From Rhizobiales bacterium GAS188 (lineage in GTDB: Bacteria > Pseudomonadota > Alphaproteobacteria > Rhizobiales > Beijerinckiaceae), in NCBI GenBank assembly GCA_900104855.1, contig FNSS01000001.1, forward strand, positions 186,001-250,000: a stretch of DNA of 64,000 nucleotides. Reading direction: 5' to 3'. Each line of letters opens with the position of its first letter. Position 1 is the first letter of the stretch. Below, piece by piece: positions 7,869 to 16,246 of the stretch. The translations under genes and the position numbers were made by a program. The notes beneath the pieces are model-generated. The model made no database searches. It was not told the DNA's origin and saw nothing but the letters and a program-made list of their open reading frames with translations.

Positions 7869-8567
7869 ATGGACCTGACAAATGCGGTCTTGTGCCTGGC
7901 GCTTGCGCTGCTGCTCGGCTCTGCGATCGGTTTCGAGCGGCAATTGAACCAGAAGATGGCGGGCCTCAGGACCAACGCCCTGGTGGCGCTCGGCTCCTGC
8001 GGCTTCGTCGTTTTCTCGGGAATGGTCGGCCAGGGCGACCCGACCCGCATCGCGGCTCAGGTCGTCTCGGGAATCGGTTTCCTGGGGGCTGGGGTCATCC
8101 TGCGCGAGGGCATCAATGTCCACGGTCTCAACACCGCTGCGACCCTATGGTGCTCGGCCATGGTCGGCACTTTTGCGGGCGGCGGCTTTTTGGGGGCGAG
8201 CGTTGCGGCCGCAGGTTTCGTCGTCGTGGCGAATCTGTTGCTGAGGCCTCTGGTGCGGCAGATCAATAGTCGCGTGCTGATCTCCACCAATGTCGAGACT
8301 CACTACACGGTCGAGATTACCTGCAAAGGGACCGAGGAAGCGCATATGCGTTCGCTCCTGTCGCACTCACTATCCCAATCGGGGCTCGGTCTGCGACGCA
8401 TCGACAGCGTGGACGTCGCCGACACCTCGAAGGTCGCAGTCACCGCTCAAGCCGTCGCAGACAGGCGCAACGACACTGCGCTCGAACAGATCGTCGGGCG
8501 TCTCAGCCTCGAACCTTATGTCACCGCTGCGAGCTGGCAAATCGATCGCAGCATTCCCGAGGCATAG
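7869..8567 (+). CDS. MgtC/SapB family protein (first copy)
   Basis: This 232-residue protein has the MgtC layout: four to five N-terminal transmembrane helices with the conserved GSAIGFERQ, GLRTNALVALG, QVVSGIGFLGAG and GLNTAATLWCSAMVG segments. A soluble ACT-like C-terminal domain of about 80 residues follows. MgtC proteins inhibit or modulate the F-type ATPase and phosphate or magnesium homeostasis in other bacteria; here the role is inferred. GAGG precedes the ATG by 8 bp. A second, diverged copy lies at 15365-16069 on the other strand. Confidence 0.9.
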   Translation: MDLTNAVLCLALALLLGSAIGFERQLNQKMAGLRTNALVALGSCGFVVFSGMVGQGDPTRIAAQVVSGIGFLGAGVILREGINVHGLNTAATLWCSAMVGTFAGGGFLGASVAAAGFVVVANLLLRPLVRQINSRVLISTNVETHYTVEITCKGTEEAHMRSLLSHSLSQSGLGLRRIDSVDVADTSKVAVTAQAVADRRNDTALEQIVGRLSLEPYVTAASWQIDRSIPEA

Positions 8568-8663
8568 ACTTCCGATCCATCTCAGGGACCGGCCGCGCTG
8601 TTCGCCGAAACGCTCACATCAGCCCGACAGGAGCCCCAAGACCTCCGGATGGATTGCGGCTTC

Positions 8664-10175
8664 TCAGAACTTGATCTGGGTGTTGAGGCCGAGCACGGTC
8701 GCATCCTTGACGACCTTGCCGAGATTGGGGCCGCTCGCGGCCAGCACATGACCGCTCGGATGGAAGAAGTGCTGGACGTCGAAGTCGACGGTGAGCCAGG
8801 GCGTGACGTTGACGGTGTAGAGCGCCTCGATCATCACCTCCTGGTCGCGCACCGGCGCCATCGGGCTCGAGGACAGGGCGAAGGAGGCCGGGTTGGCGAT
8901 CGCCGCCATGGTCGCGAAGGCGCGTGTGTCGCGATCGAGCGCGCGCGCCGCATCGCTGATGCGGTCATAGGCCATACCTACGCCGATCAGATCGGTGGGA
9001 CGGCCGGGGATCAGCCCGGTGAAGGTCAAGCCGGCATCGGCATAGAGATCGACGAGGTTGCGATCGCTCGGGCTGGCGCCGAGCCGCAGGAAGGCGGCGA
9101 GCTTATGCACCCCGTCCTTGTCGCCCGCCAGCAGCGTCTGGTCGACGATGCCGTAGACGCCCCAATCATTGGAAGAGCGCTTCGGCTGGCCGGTCGAGCT
9201 CGGAGCGGCCAGGGACAGCCCGGTCGTGTCGAGATGCAGGGCGTTGAAGTTATGACCGGTCTCGAACCAGGAGCCGATCTTGTAGGTGCCCGGCAGCGCC
9301 ACGCCGGAATTCGCGTAAGCGGTCGAATAGGCGGCTTCCGCGATCCATAAGGTGCCGCCGTTCAGATTGAAGGTGGTGCCGAAGCGGTTGGCGAGCTGGG
9401 GGACCGGATTGCTGCGTCCGGCCGGATCGCCCGTATAGGCACCGGCCATCACCGTTATGGCATCGGTCGGCGAATATTTGACGCGCGCTCCCGGCCCTGG
9501 CAGCGGATAGGCCGGCCCGCCGCCGGGCAGCACCGTCGCAGTCCAGCTAGGAAAGCCGAAGCTCGAGTTGATGAAGGCGGTTGCCGTTTGCGAGATGATG
9601 AACTCATCGTCGACGCCGAGCTGGCCTGCCCGCACGCTGAGCTTGCCGTCGAGGAAGCGTCGTTCGATCCACACCGCGCCGACCCGGTTCGTCGCGATCT
9701 GCTCGAAGAAGCTCGCTGCCGAGAAACTGCCGATCTCGCGTGTCGTGATCGGGCGCCCCTGCATCGAATACATGGCGGCATGAAGAGAGGTGTCGTTGAG
9801 GAGATCGAGATGGGTGAACTTGCCGAGATCGATGTCGATCCAGGAAAAGAGCTGGCCTTGGGCGAGAACGCCACGCTTCAAGCCGCCCCGAGCGTTGTCA
9901 TAAACATAGGCATTGTATTGAGTGCACAGGGTGATGCCGGCATCCTGGGCCGCCTTGCGCACCCCACCGAGATCGCCCAGCATATAGCTGCCGTTCCAGT
10001 CGAACTTGTCGGGATATTGCGGCGGGCCCTGCGGCGCATCGCAAGGCCCGGTGTCGGCAAAGGCGGGCGCAGCTGTGGACATCATGCCGATCGATAGACC
10101 AAGCCCGATGAGGACCACGGCCGCAATGCGCTGATCCGCGCGCGCCCGAGAGCTGCCCGATGCCAAGACTCTCAA
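8664..10175 (-). CDS. OprB-family carbohydrate porin
   Basis: This 503-residue outer-membrane protein starts with a signal peptide (a charged RARADQR segment, then a hydrophobic core, cleavage near PAFA-DTGP). An OprB-type N-terminal YMLGDLGGVR segment and many amphipathic beta-strands follow. It ends in phenylalanine (LNTQIKF) as expected for barrel insertion. The TTG at 10175 is chosen because AGGAGG lies 5 bp upstream and the resulting N-terminus gives a normal signal peptide; a TTG at 10199 is in frame but lies before that site. It is convergent with mgtC. The substrate is probably a sugar, by family. Confidence 0.85.
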   Translation of the reverse strand: MRVLASGSSRARADQRIAAVVLIGLGLSIGMMSTAAPAFADTGPCDAPQGPPQYPDKFDWNGSYMLGDLGGVRKAAQDAGITLCTQYNAYVYDNARGGLKRGVLAQGQLFSWIDIDLGKFTHLDLLNDTSLHAAMYSMQGRPITTREIGSFSAASFFEQIATNRVGAVWIERRFLDGKLSVRAGQLGVDDEFIISQTATAFINSSFGFPSWTATVLPGGGPAYPLPGPGARVKYSPTDAITVMAGAYTGDPAGRSNPVPQLANRFGTTFNLNGGTLWIAEAAYSTAYANSGVALPGTYKIGSWFETGHNFNALHLDTTGLSLAAPSSTGQPKRSSNDWGVYGIVDQTLLAGDKDGVHKLAAFLRLGASPSDRNLVDLYADAGLTFTGLIPGRPTDLIGVGMAYDRISDAARALDRDTRAFATMAAIANPASFALSSSPMAPVRDQEVMIEALYTVNVTPWLTVDFDVQHFFHPSGHVLAASGPNLGKVVKDATVLGLNTQIKF

Positions 10176-10269
10176 AGTATCCTCCTGAAATATGCCCAAG
10201 TCTTCAAATATGCGCGATCACGCCTGAACCGGCCGATGAGATCTGCCGTCGACGCAAAATGGACCCGAC

Positions 10270-10680
10270 TCAGGCTGCCTGTCGAGCCGACGCCTTGCGG
10301 ATCTGAACGACCCGCGATTGTTGGGGAACGTCGCGCGCCGGCACGCTATAGACCGCCAGGCGATGCCCGAGCGCCCGCCGCACGAGGTCGGCGGTGCAAT
10401 CACCGCCGGGGAACGCGATCACCATGTCGGGCCGGCTATCTTCGAGCATGAATTCGTTGCGCATGGCCTCGGCCTTCTTGCCCAGGCGCACCCAGTTCGG
10501 CGGGTAGCGAACGACCGAGACGGAGTTGAGCCGCGCCCATTCTTCGGCCGCGGCGCATACACCCTGACCGCCACCATGAGCGAGGACGCGGATCGGCTGC
10601 CTCTCGTGGAGTTGCGTCAGCTCGAACGCAACGAGATGTGAATAATCGGCATGACCGCTGCCGCAGACAATGACCCGCAT
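10270..10680 (-). CDS. DUF2493 / SLOG-family protein (YpsA-related)
   Basis: This 136-residue protein starts with MRVIVCGSG, the nucleotide-binding loop of SLOG-superfamily DUF2493 proteins. The second motif HGGGQGV and a late FPGGDCTADLVRRAL segment contact the nucleotide in the fold. ATG at 10680 is preferred over 10686 because AGGAG lies 7 bp before it but abuts the earlier ATG. DUF2493 proteins bind nucleotide-derived ligands and occur in plasmids and defence or signalling loci. Here it follows the Nramp transporter on the same strand after a 170-bp gap. Confidence 0.8.
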   Translation of the reverse strand: MRVIVCGSGHADYSHLVAFELTQLHERQPIRVLAHGGGQGVCAAAEEWARLNSVSVVRYPPNWVRLGKKAEAMRNEFMLEDSRPDMVIAFPGGDCTADLVRRALGHRLAVYSVPARDVPQQSRVVQIRKASARQAA

Positions 10681-10851
10681 CGTCATCTCCTTTGCTCAGG
10701 CCGCATTCTCTCTTGATTGCCCCTCGCGCCTCGACCTTCGATGAGACGCTCGGCGCGGATCGGTAGGCTGATTGACTCTACGGCAGTGACTGCCGATGCG
10801 CCCGCCTCGAAAGCTTTGCGAGGCAAGGCGCATCGACAGCCTAGAGCTTCA

Positions 10852-12504
10852 TCAGCTCTGGCCGATCGCCAGGGCGATGATCCGGATCAGCACCAATCCG
10901 CCGGCGACCACCAGATAGAGCCGCAGAACACCCATCCAGACCTTGGCGGTAAGCGACAGCTTTGCGGCCGGAAGGTCCTCGAGGGGCGGCATGCGCCAGA
11001 TGCTTCGCGGCACGCTTTCGCCGATCGAAATGCCGGTCTTGCCATTCTCCCCGTTACGGCTGAACGCCATCACGAGAAGGGCGACGATGAGCGCGGCGAC
11101 GCCACCGCCGGCGAGAATGCCCAGAATCACCTGCTCATTGGTCGCCTCCGGGAAAAGCACCGAAGCCGTCAAGATGATCGACAGGAGCACCAGCACGGCG
11201 ATGACCGATCCGGTGAAGTAGTTCAGCCAGCGCGGATTCACCCATGGTCCAAGCACCGGCTTGTCATTGCACAGCAACAACAGGAACACCGTCGCGCTCG
11301 GCAGAAGAACTCCGGCGAGCGTCTGCACCGCATTCGTCAGAAGCCCGAGAGGAGCTCCAGGCGTCAGCACGATGGCGGCCGCGATGACGATCAACATGAA
11401 GTAGACAGCGTAGAAACCCCTCGCATCCCCCACCTTGCGGTGGAGCGAGTGGCGCAACGAGAACACGTCGCCGATCGCATAGGCGGTGGAGAGCGAAACG
11501 GCCGCAGCACCGATCAGGGCGGCGTCGATGAGCGCGATGGCAAACATCACACCGGCCGCCTTGCCGGCGTATTTCTCGAGCCCAGCCGCGACCCCGCCCG
11601 CATCGGTGAAATTGCCGAATTCGGGTTGGCCAGCGAACACGGCGGCGGCGAAGGCCATCATGGCGACCCCGCCGATGATGACGAGCGCGATGCCGATCCA
11701 CAGATCGAGCCGCTCATAGCGCATGAAGCGTGGGGTGATGCGCTTGTCGACCACATAGCTCTGCTGGAAGAAGAGCTGCCAGGGCGCCACCGTCGTGCCG
11801 ACGATGGCGATGATGAGCAGCATCACCTCGCTCAGCTTGCCGTCCGCGGGCAATTGCGGAACGACGAAGTCGCGCGCCACCTCGGCAATCGGCGGATGGA
11901 CGATGATGTAGATCGGCACCAGCAGGAGGCTCGCGAAGACGAGCACCATGGCGAACCGCTCGAAGCGCCGGAAGTTGCCTGTGCTGACGGCGGCCATGAT
12001 CAGCAGCGCCGAGACGGCAACGCCCAACGCCTTGGGAAGGCCTAGATAGTCGAGCGCCAGCGCGATGCCGATGAACTCGGTGACGATGGTCAAGGCATTC
12101 AGCAAAAACAGGTCGATGACGCTGAACGCGCCCCAGAACTTGCCGAAGCGCTCGAAGATGAGGCGGGCATGGCCGACGCCCGTCACCGCACCGAGGCGCA
12201 GCACCATCTCCTGGTTGACGTAGAGAACCGGGATGAGCAGCGCGAGCGTCCACAGCAGAGTGGTGCCGTAGTTCTGGCCGGCCTGCGTATAGGTGCCGAA
12301 CGCGCCGGCATCATTGTCGCCGACCATGACGATGAGGCCAGGGCCAAGGATGGCGAGGAGCGTGAGGGCACGCTGCTTCCAGGTCGTACGCGGAGCGACG
12401 TCGCCTTGGCGAATGGTGCCGAAGGCGCCTTGGATATGGCCGATATGGGCATCATCGAGGACAGCCGTCCTTGGAATAGCCTTTGCTTCAGTTGCAAGCG
12501 ACAT
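10852..12504 (-). CDS. Nramp-superfamily divalent metal transporter, non-canonical
   Basis: This 550-residue protein has about 12-13 membrane helices. The helix 1 metal motif, DPGN in classical MntH, reads DNDAG here. The helix 6 motif, MPHN in MntH, lies in a TTVAPWQLFFQQS context with no methionine. Both changes fit divergent Nramp-related proteins, some of which carry Mg2+ instead of Mn2+ or Fe2+, so the ion is open. ATG at 12504 is chosen because AAGGTGAG precedes it; the frame runs upstream to 12630 without a binding site. It is downstream of a HisE-like gene on the same strand. Confidence 0.85.
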   Translation of the reverse strand: MSLATEAKAIPRTAVLDDAHIGHIQGAFGTIRQGDVAPRTTWKQRALTLLAILGPGLIVMVGDNDAGAFGTYTQAGQNYGTTLLWTLALLIPVLYVNQEMVLRLGAVTGVGHARLIFERFGKFWGAFSVIDLFLLNALTIVTEFIGIALALDYLGLPKALGVAVSALLIMAAVSTGNFRRFERFAMVLVFASLLLVPIYIIVHPPIAEVARDFVVPQLPADGKLSEVMLLIIAIVGTTVAPWQLFFQQSYVVDKRITPRFMRYERLDLWIGIALVIIGGVAMMAFAAAVFAGQPEFGNFTDAGGVAAGLEKYAGKAAGVMFAIALIDAALIGAAAVSLSTAYAIGDVFSLRHSLHRKVGDARGFYAVYFMLIVIAAAIVLTPGAPLGLLTNAVQTLAGVLLPSATVFLLLLCNDKPVLGPWVNPRWLNYFTGSVIAVLVLLSIILTASVLFPEATNEQVILGILAGGGVAALIVALLVMAFSRNGENGKTGISIGESVPRSIWRMPPLEDLPAAKLSLTAKVWMGVLRLYLVVAGGLVLIRIIALAIGQS

Positions 12505-12563
12505 TGGTCTCACCTTGTTGGATAACGGAAATGGAAATCGAAATTGTCGATGAAACGCCCCAA

Positions 12564-12584
12564 GGAGGGCGGGCTGATCCCTCC
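12564..12584 (-). terminator. Possible attenuator hairpin between hisE-like and Nramp genes
   Basis: On the minus strand GGAGGG (12584-12579) and CCCTCC (12569-12564) form a 6-bp stem with a 9-base loop, followed by a weak T-containing stretch. It lies in the 85-bp gap between the two genes and could reduce read-through. It is too weak to be sure. Confidence 0.3.
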
Positions 12585-12589
12585 AATGA

Positions 12590-13045
12590 TCACTCCTGGG
12601 ACTTCGGCCGTTTCGGCAGCTTTTCGGCAATGCCCAGCATGTCGGCGCGCTCGCGCATGGCGTCCCACACTTCGTCGGGCGTGACGCCGCATTCGCGCCA
12701 GAGCACGACGAGGTGATAGATGAGATCGGCGCTTTCGCGGATCACCCCGCGAGAACGGTTGCGGAGCCCTTCGAAGGCGACTTCGCTCGCCTCCTCGATC
12801 AGCTTCTGGCCCATCTTGCGCCGGCTGCCATCCAGCAACTGGGCTGTGCGTGGGTTGGTATCTGGCCGGACGAGATCGAGGGCTTTGTACAGCCGTGTGA
12901 TTTCGTCGGTTTCCGCTCTCTGCGCCACGGCAGATGGAACGGGCGTCGTGTCGTTCGCGGACGCGAGGCGAAGCAAACGCAGCTCATCGGCACCGCAGAG
13001 CGGTATCGACGATGCCACATGATCATGCCTGTTGAAAGCACTCAT
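12590..13045 (-). CDS. Phosphoribosyl-ATP pyrophosphohydrolase-like protein (HisE/MazG-type)
   Basis: This 151-residue protein carries the MazG-like fold of HisE in residues about 50-145. The metal-binding EEASE and ESAD motifs flank a short linker (KLIEEASEVAFEGL, IRESADLIYHLVVLW). True HisE hydrolyses phosphoribosyl-ATP in histidine biosynthesis and is usually near hisF or hisI. Here no his gene is nearby and there is a 45-residue N-terminal extension, so it may be a paralogue acting on another nucleotide. ATG at 13045 follows AGGAGA by 8 bp. It precedes the Nramp-type transporter on the same strand. Confidence 0.75.
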   Translation of the reverse strand: MSAFNRHDHVASSIPLCGADELRLLRLASANDTTPVPSAVAQRAETDEITRLYKALDLVRPDTNPRTAQLLDGSRRKMGQKLIEEASEVAFEGLRNRSRGVIRESADLIYHLVVLWRECGVTPDEVWDAMRERADMLGIAEKLPKRPKSQE

Positions 13046-13483
13046 GGCTCTGGTCTCCTGGTTCGGTTTCGTTGTCACCGAACCGAGCGAGACAGAGCCG
13101 CCCTCCATGGCCTTCGGCGGATATCAGATCCGCCGACGGCCCCGGAGATGTCCCCGATTACTTACCCAATTTCGGTGCGCTTGCGGAGCTGTCCGTCGGC
13201 GAGCGACTAGGAGGCTCCGAAGCAGTGCTGCTAGGTCGAGGGTCCATGATCCTTAACGATGGTTGATATTGATCATCTCCAAGAGGACTGGAGATACCCA
13301 TCCCGGTATGCCCGTCGTGGCGACTTGTCAACCCGGCCCGCGAGGCCTATTCGCCGCCGCGCCCGTTCGAGGGCGCTCGCTGGATTCTCGCAGATCAAGG
13401 CGCCTTCCCGAAATTCGCTTTGGCCCTATATGATCAAGCCGCTCAAGCAGGGTTCGGGCGACAAAAAGGCATCGAAAAGACAG
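13046..13483. other. Divergent intergenic region between hisE-like and repressor genes
   Basis: This 438-bp region separates the minus-strand hisE-Nramp unit from the plus-strand metal/formaldehyde-type repressor. No gene is supported. It contains the palindromic CsoR-family operator candidate at 13294-13309 and should hold both promoters. Confidence 0.5.
13294..13309. promoter_or_regulatory. Candidate CsoR/RcnR/FrmR-type operator
   Basis: ATACC-CATCCC-GGTAT is an inverted repeat with a C-rich centre. It resembles operators of the CsoR/RcnR/FrmR family, which have TACC and GGTA half-sites around a G/C tract. It lies between a gene for such a repressor and the divergent hisE-Nramp unit, so it may control either or both. 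Confidence 0.5.
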
Positions 13484-13792
13484 ATGAACGCAAAGAACGT
13501 GCCGCTTTCGAAGCGGCCGCATGCACTTCGAGACAAACGTGGGCTGGTCAATCGTACACGACGGCTACGCGGCCAGGTTGACGCGATCGAGCGGGCCCTC
13601 GACGAGGAAGCGAGTTGCTCGGATTTGCTTCAGCGCATCACGGCCGCGCGGGGAGCGATCAACGGCCTCATGGCAGAAGTGCTCGAAGAGCATGTGCGGG
13701 AATATCTCATCGAGCCTCGTCATGACGAAACGGTTTCGCGCACGGATGCCGCCGAGGAATTGATCGAGGTCATTCATTCATATCTGACCTGA
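13484..13792 (+). CDS. CsoR/RcnR/FrmR-family transcriptional repressor
   Basis: This 102-residue all-helical repressor has the family core RTRRLRGQVDAIERAL, then SCSDLLQRITAARGAINGLMAEVLEEHVRE. Ligand positions are H13, C45, H70 and Y74, equivalent to positions 3, 35, 60 and 64 of RcnR. Histidine is missing at the last position, so the set fits FrmR-like sensors (formaldehyde or metals) better than nickel-sensing RcnR, and it lacks the second cysteine of CsoR. The ATG at 13484 gives the usual family length; a longer frame begins at 13259. It probably acts on the palindrome 175 bp upstream. Confidence 0.82.
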   Translation: MNAKNVPLSKRPHALRDKRGLVNRTRRLRGQVDAIERALDEEASCSDLLQRITAARGAINGLMAEVLEEHVREYLIEPRHDETVSRTDAAEELIEVIHSYLT

Positions 13793-13886
13793 ATTGGCGG
13801 TGTGTTTGTAGCAACTCGCCGACCTGCCGGGGGCTTCGATAACGACCACGTCCCGGTGGTTCCAGGTCAACCGACGCGACGTGGCG

Positions 13887-15314
13887 TCAAGCGGGTGCCG
13901 ATGCCTGCCCGGCATTTCCAGCGATCGCAGCCCCCTTGCGATCGGCCCGGCGTGTCAGGCTTTGCACACGCATGTCGAGAGAATCGCGCACGAGCTCGTA
14001 GGCGAGCCTGAAAGCGTCCAGACCGTCGTCGCTGACCGAGCCGTCCTTCAGCCCGACAAGCACCCGCTTGAGGATGCCCTCGAGTTCATCCTGTATCGCT
14101 TCCAAGGCTTCGATCGAGGCTGCGTCGTCTATCCGTTCGCCAACCTCGATCACGGCTGTAGAGAGTTCTATTGCTCGCGTCGGCCTTATTCGCGTCACAG
14201 CGGAATATAGCCCGACGAAAATTGAGGCAATTATACTCCCACATCCCATTGTAAGATATAATATATCGCTATAGCGATCTAAAAATGTCTTAGTGTCATC
14301 GTTGATATATTGTGCGGCACCTTGATGAGCCACAATGAAGGCGTCCTTGTCGGTATCGGCCGGTTCTATTTTAGTCGCGAATTGATTGTCTATGGCGAGA
14401 TCGGCCTTGTTCTCGAATATGAGGCGCGCGAGATCGGTAACGGTCGCTTCAGACAGCTTGTCCCGCGCCACCAGAATCCATTGGAGCCCGATCGTGTCGA
14501 GATCATCGTCGGGAATGCGCGGCGCGGCCGAAAGGAGGCCCGCATCGATCGATTCCGCGAAGGTGCCAGGGCTCTTGCGCTCGATGGCCTTGGCTTCGTC
14601 GATCGGCTCGAGCGTGAACCTGTTGAGGCGCTTGGCCAATTCCTCGTAGCGTTTGTCGGCGGAGATTTTCGACAATGGCTCGATCGCGATGACTGCATTA
14701 TAGCCGCCGGGAGCGAGCAGCTTATCGAGTATCGTCCCCGGTGGCAGAGTCTCGATCACCATGCCGTTCGTCGAGATATCGTAGAGTTCGAGCAAATGTC
14801 GAAAGAAGCCCTCACTGCGCGAATCGGCGCCGATGACGGCGACCTTCTTTCCACGCAAGTCGGCGAGCGCCTTGACCTTGCTGCCTTTCGGGCCAAGCAT
14901 GAGCAGCACCTCATGCTCGAGAATCGCCACTGCGCGCGCGTGATTGGGAACCTTTGCGTCGGTGCGCAGCATGGCGAGGTCGAACTGCCCGCGACCGAGG
15001 CGGGTGAGAGCCTGAGCGGCGTCTTGCGTCGAGACGACCGACACACGCAGGTTGCGGCTATTGTCGGCAACAACAGCCGCAAGCCGGGCCGCGAATTTTG
15101 CCTCGACGCCACCTTCAGGTCCGACCACGAAGGTCACGGTGGTGGGGTAGCCGAGCCAGGCCCGTGCTGCCCAGACCGAGACAGCCGTGAGAATGAGGGT
15201 CAGCAACGTAAAGAGAACGATCTGCGCGCGGTTTCCCATGGGCGCTCTCGCATCGCCGATCGCCTTGTTGGTCGAGATCAGCATTGCGGTGCGCAGACCG
15301 GTGAAGGAGCCCAT
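13887..15314 (-). CDS. Membrane-anchored TAXI-type solute-binding protein
   Basis: This 475-residue protein has an N-terminal transmembrane anchor (residues about 31-50), then a TAXI/TRAP-type periplasmic binding domain (FVVGPEGGVEAKFAARLA, DLRGKKVAVIG, LPPGTILDKLL). A second transmembrane helix near residue 370 (ILYLTMGCGSIIASIFVGLY) precedes a cytoplasmic helical tail. No TRAP permease is next to it, so it may work as a membrane sensor rather than a transporter component. It follows the second mgtC gene by 50 bp on the same strand and is probably co-transcribed with it. Confidence 0.75.
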   Translation of the reverse strand: MGSFTGLRTAMLISTNKAIGDARAPMGNRAQIVLFTLLTLILTAVSVWAARAWLGYPTTVTFVVGPEGGVEAKFAARLAAVVADNSRNLRVSVVSTQDAAQALTRLGRGQFDLAMLRTDAKVPNHARAVAILEHEVLLMLGPKGSKVKALADLRGKKVAVIGADSRSEGFFRHLLELYDISTNGMVIETLPPGTILDKLLAPGGYNAVIAIEPLSKISADKRYEELAKRLNRFTLEPIDEAKAIERKSPGTFAESIDAGLLSAAPRIPDDDLDTIGLQWILVARDKLSEATVTDLARLIFENKADLAIDNQFATKIEPADTDKDAFIVAHQGAAQYINDDTKTFLDRYSDILYLTMGCGSIIASIFVGLYSAVTRIRPTRAIELSTAVIEVGERIDDAASIEALEAIQDELEGILKRVLVGLKDGSVSDDGLDAFRLAYELVRDSLDMRVQSLTRRADRKGAAIAGNAGQASAPA

Positions 15315-15364
15315 GGCCTTGGTCCTGTGAAACCGCTTTGCCGCGGCGTCGCCGCCGTAACAGC

Positions 15365-16069
15365 TTAGACGAGTGAGGTCACTGTTCGCCAGCGAGCCGC
15401 GGTCACGCCCGGCTCGAGGCTCAACCTGCCGACGACATACTCCAAGGCGATCTCGCGCCGCCTCTCGCAGGTCAGCTTGGCGTTCACCTCGACCCTATCG
15501 GAACCCTCGATATTCATGCTGTCCAATTCGCGCAGGCGGAGGTCACTCGTGGCGAAAGCATTGAGCAGAAGCGCCCGGGCCTGCGCCTCGTCCCCGGCGC
15601 GGCAGATCACGGTGACGACGTAATGCGTTTCGACCTCGGCGCTCTCGATCGGCTGGCGATTGATGAAGCGGACAAGTGGCCTTAGCACGAGATTGACGAA
15701 GATGACGAGCGCGACGACGAGGATCGCGTGCCGCCAATGGCCACTTCCGGCAAGGAGGCCAACGGCGCCCGAGCACCAGAGCGTTGCGGCCGTGTTCAAT
15801 CCGCGGACGTTGACGCCTTCCTTGGAGATGACACCAGCCCCGAGGAAGCTGATGCCGGTGACGACTTGGGCTGCGACCCTCGTCGGGCTCGTGTCGATGA
15901 ACTGGCCGCCGAATACGACGAAGGCAGCCGCGCCGAGCGCGACAAGGGTATTGGTCCGCAGACCTGCGAGGCGCTGGCGCCACTGCCGCTCGAAGCCGAT
16001 CACCCCTCCGAGGAGGAGCGCGGTCAGCAGGTTGAGCGCGTCCCTCTGGAAAATGGGATCCAGTACCAT
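15365..16069 (-). CDS. MgtC/SapB family protein (second copy)
   Basis: This 234-residue paralogue of the protein at 7869 keeps the MgtC motifs (GGVIGFERQ, GLRTNTLVALG, QVVTGISFLGAG, GLNTAATLWCSGAVG) and the soluble C-terminal domain. The two copies differ at many positions, so this is an old duplication. The gene has a long upstream region with a nested hairpin (16199-16246) and a six-codon proline-rich reading frame (16148-16168). Leaders controlling mgtC through proline codons and RNA structure are known in enterobacteria. The TAXI-type gene follows. Confidence 0.9.
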   Translation of the reverse strand: MVLDPIFQRDALNLLTALLLGGVIGFERQWRQRLAGLRTNTLVALGAAAFVVFGGQFIDTSPTRVAAQVVTGISFLGAGVISKEGVNVRGLNTAATLWCSGAVGLLAGSGHWRHAILVVALVIFVNLVLRPLVRFINRQPIESAEVETHYVVTVICRAGDEAQARALLLNAFATSDLRLRELDSMNIEGSDRVEVNAKLTCERRREIALEYVVGRLSLEPGVTAARWRTVTSLV

Positions 16070-16147
16070 GATTATGCCGGATTTTCTCTTGCGAATGGCC
16101 GGGTCGTCGGAGAACCCGCAGGCGTGGTGATGCTTGAATTCGTCCCC

Positions 16148-16168
16148 TCACGGCGCGTAGGGAGGCAT
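16148..16168 (-). CDS. Possible leader peptide MPPYAP upstream of mgtC
   Basis: On the minus strand ATG CCT CCC TAC GCG CCG TGA encodes MPPYAP, three prolines in six residues. It ends 78 bp before the mgtC start. Proline-rich leader peptides control mgtC and mgtA in Salmonella. No good Shine-Dalgarno sequence is seen, so translation is uncertain. Confidence 0.25.
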   Translation of the reverse strand: MPPYAP

Positions 16169-16198
16169 CGTGACAGTTCGATTACACCCAACGGGCCT

Positions 16199-16246
16199 GG
16201 GCATCTTCGATGTGTGCGGCCATTGTCGAGTGAGGCCGTGATGCCC
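16199..16246 (-). ncRNA. Nested hairpin in mgtC leader, possible structured regulatory RNA
   Basis: Read on the minus strand, GGGCATC (16246-16240) pairs with GATGCCC (16205-16199), and inside it CGGCC (16238-16234) pairs with GGCCG (16221-16217). The 12-base apical loop and the 11-base one-sided bulge both contain TCGA, so a loop-bulge contact is possible. It lies 130 bp before mgtC. It matches no RNA family I can name. Confidence 0.4.

Noticed and set aside
10717-12045. 442-codon open frame on the plus strand
   Set aside because: It is antisense to the Nramp gene, with an arginine/histidine/aspartate-rich shadow composition.
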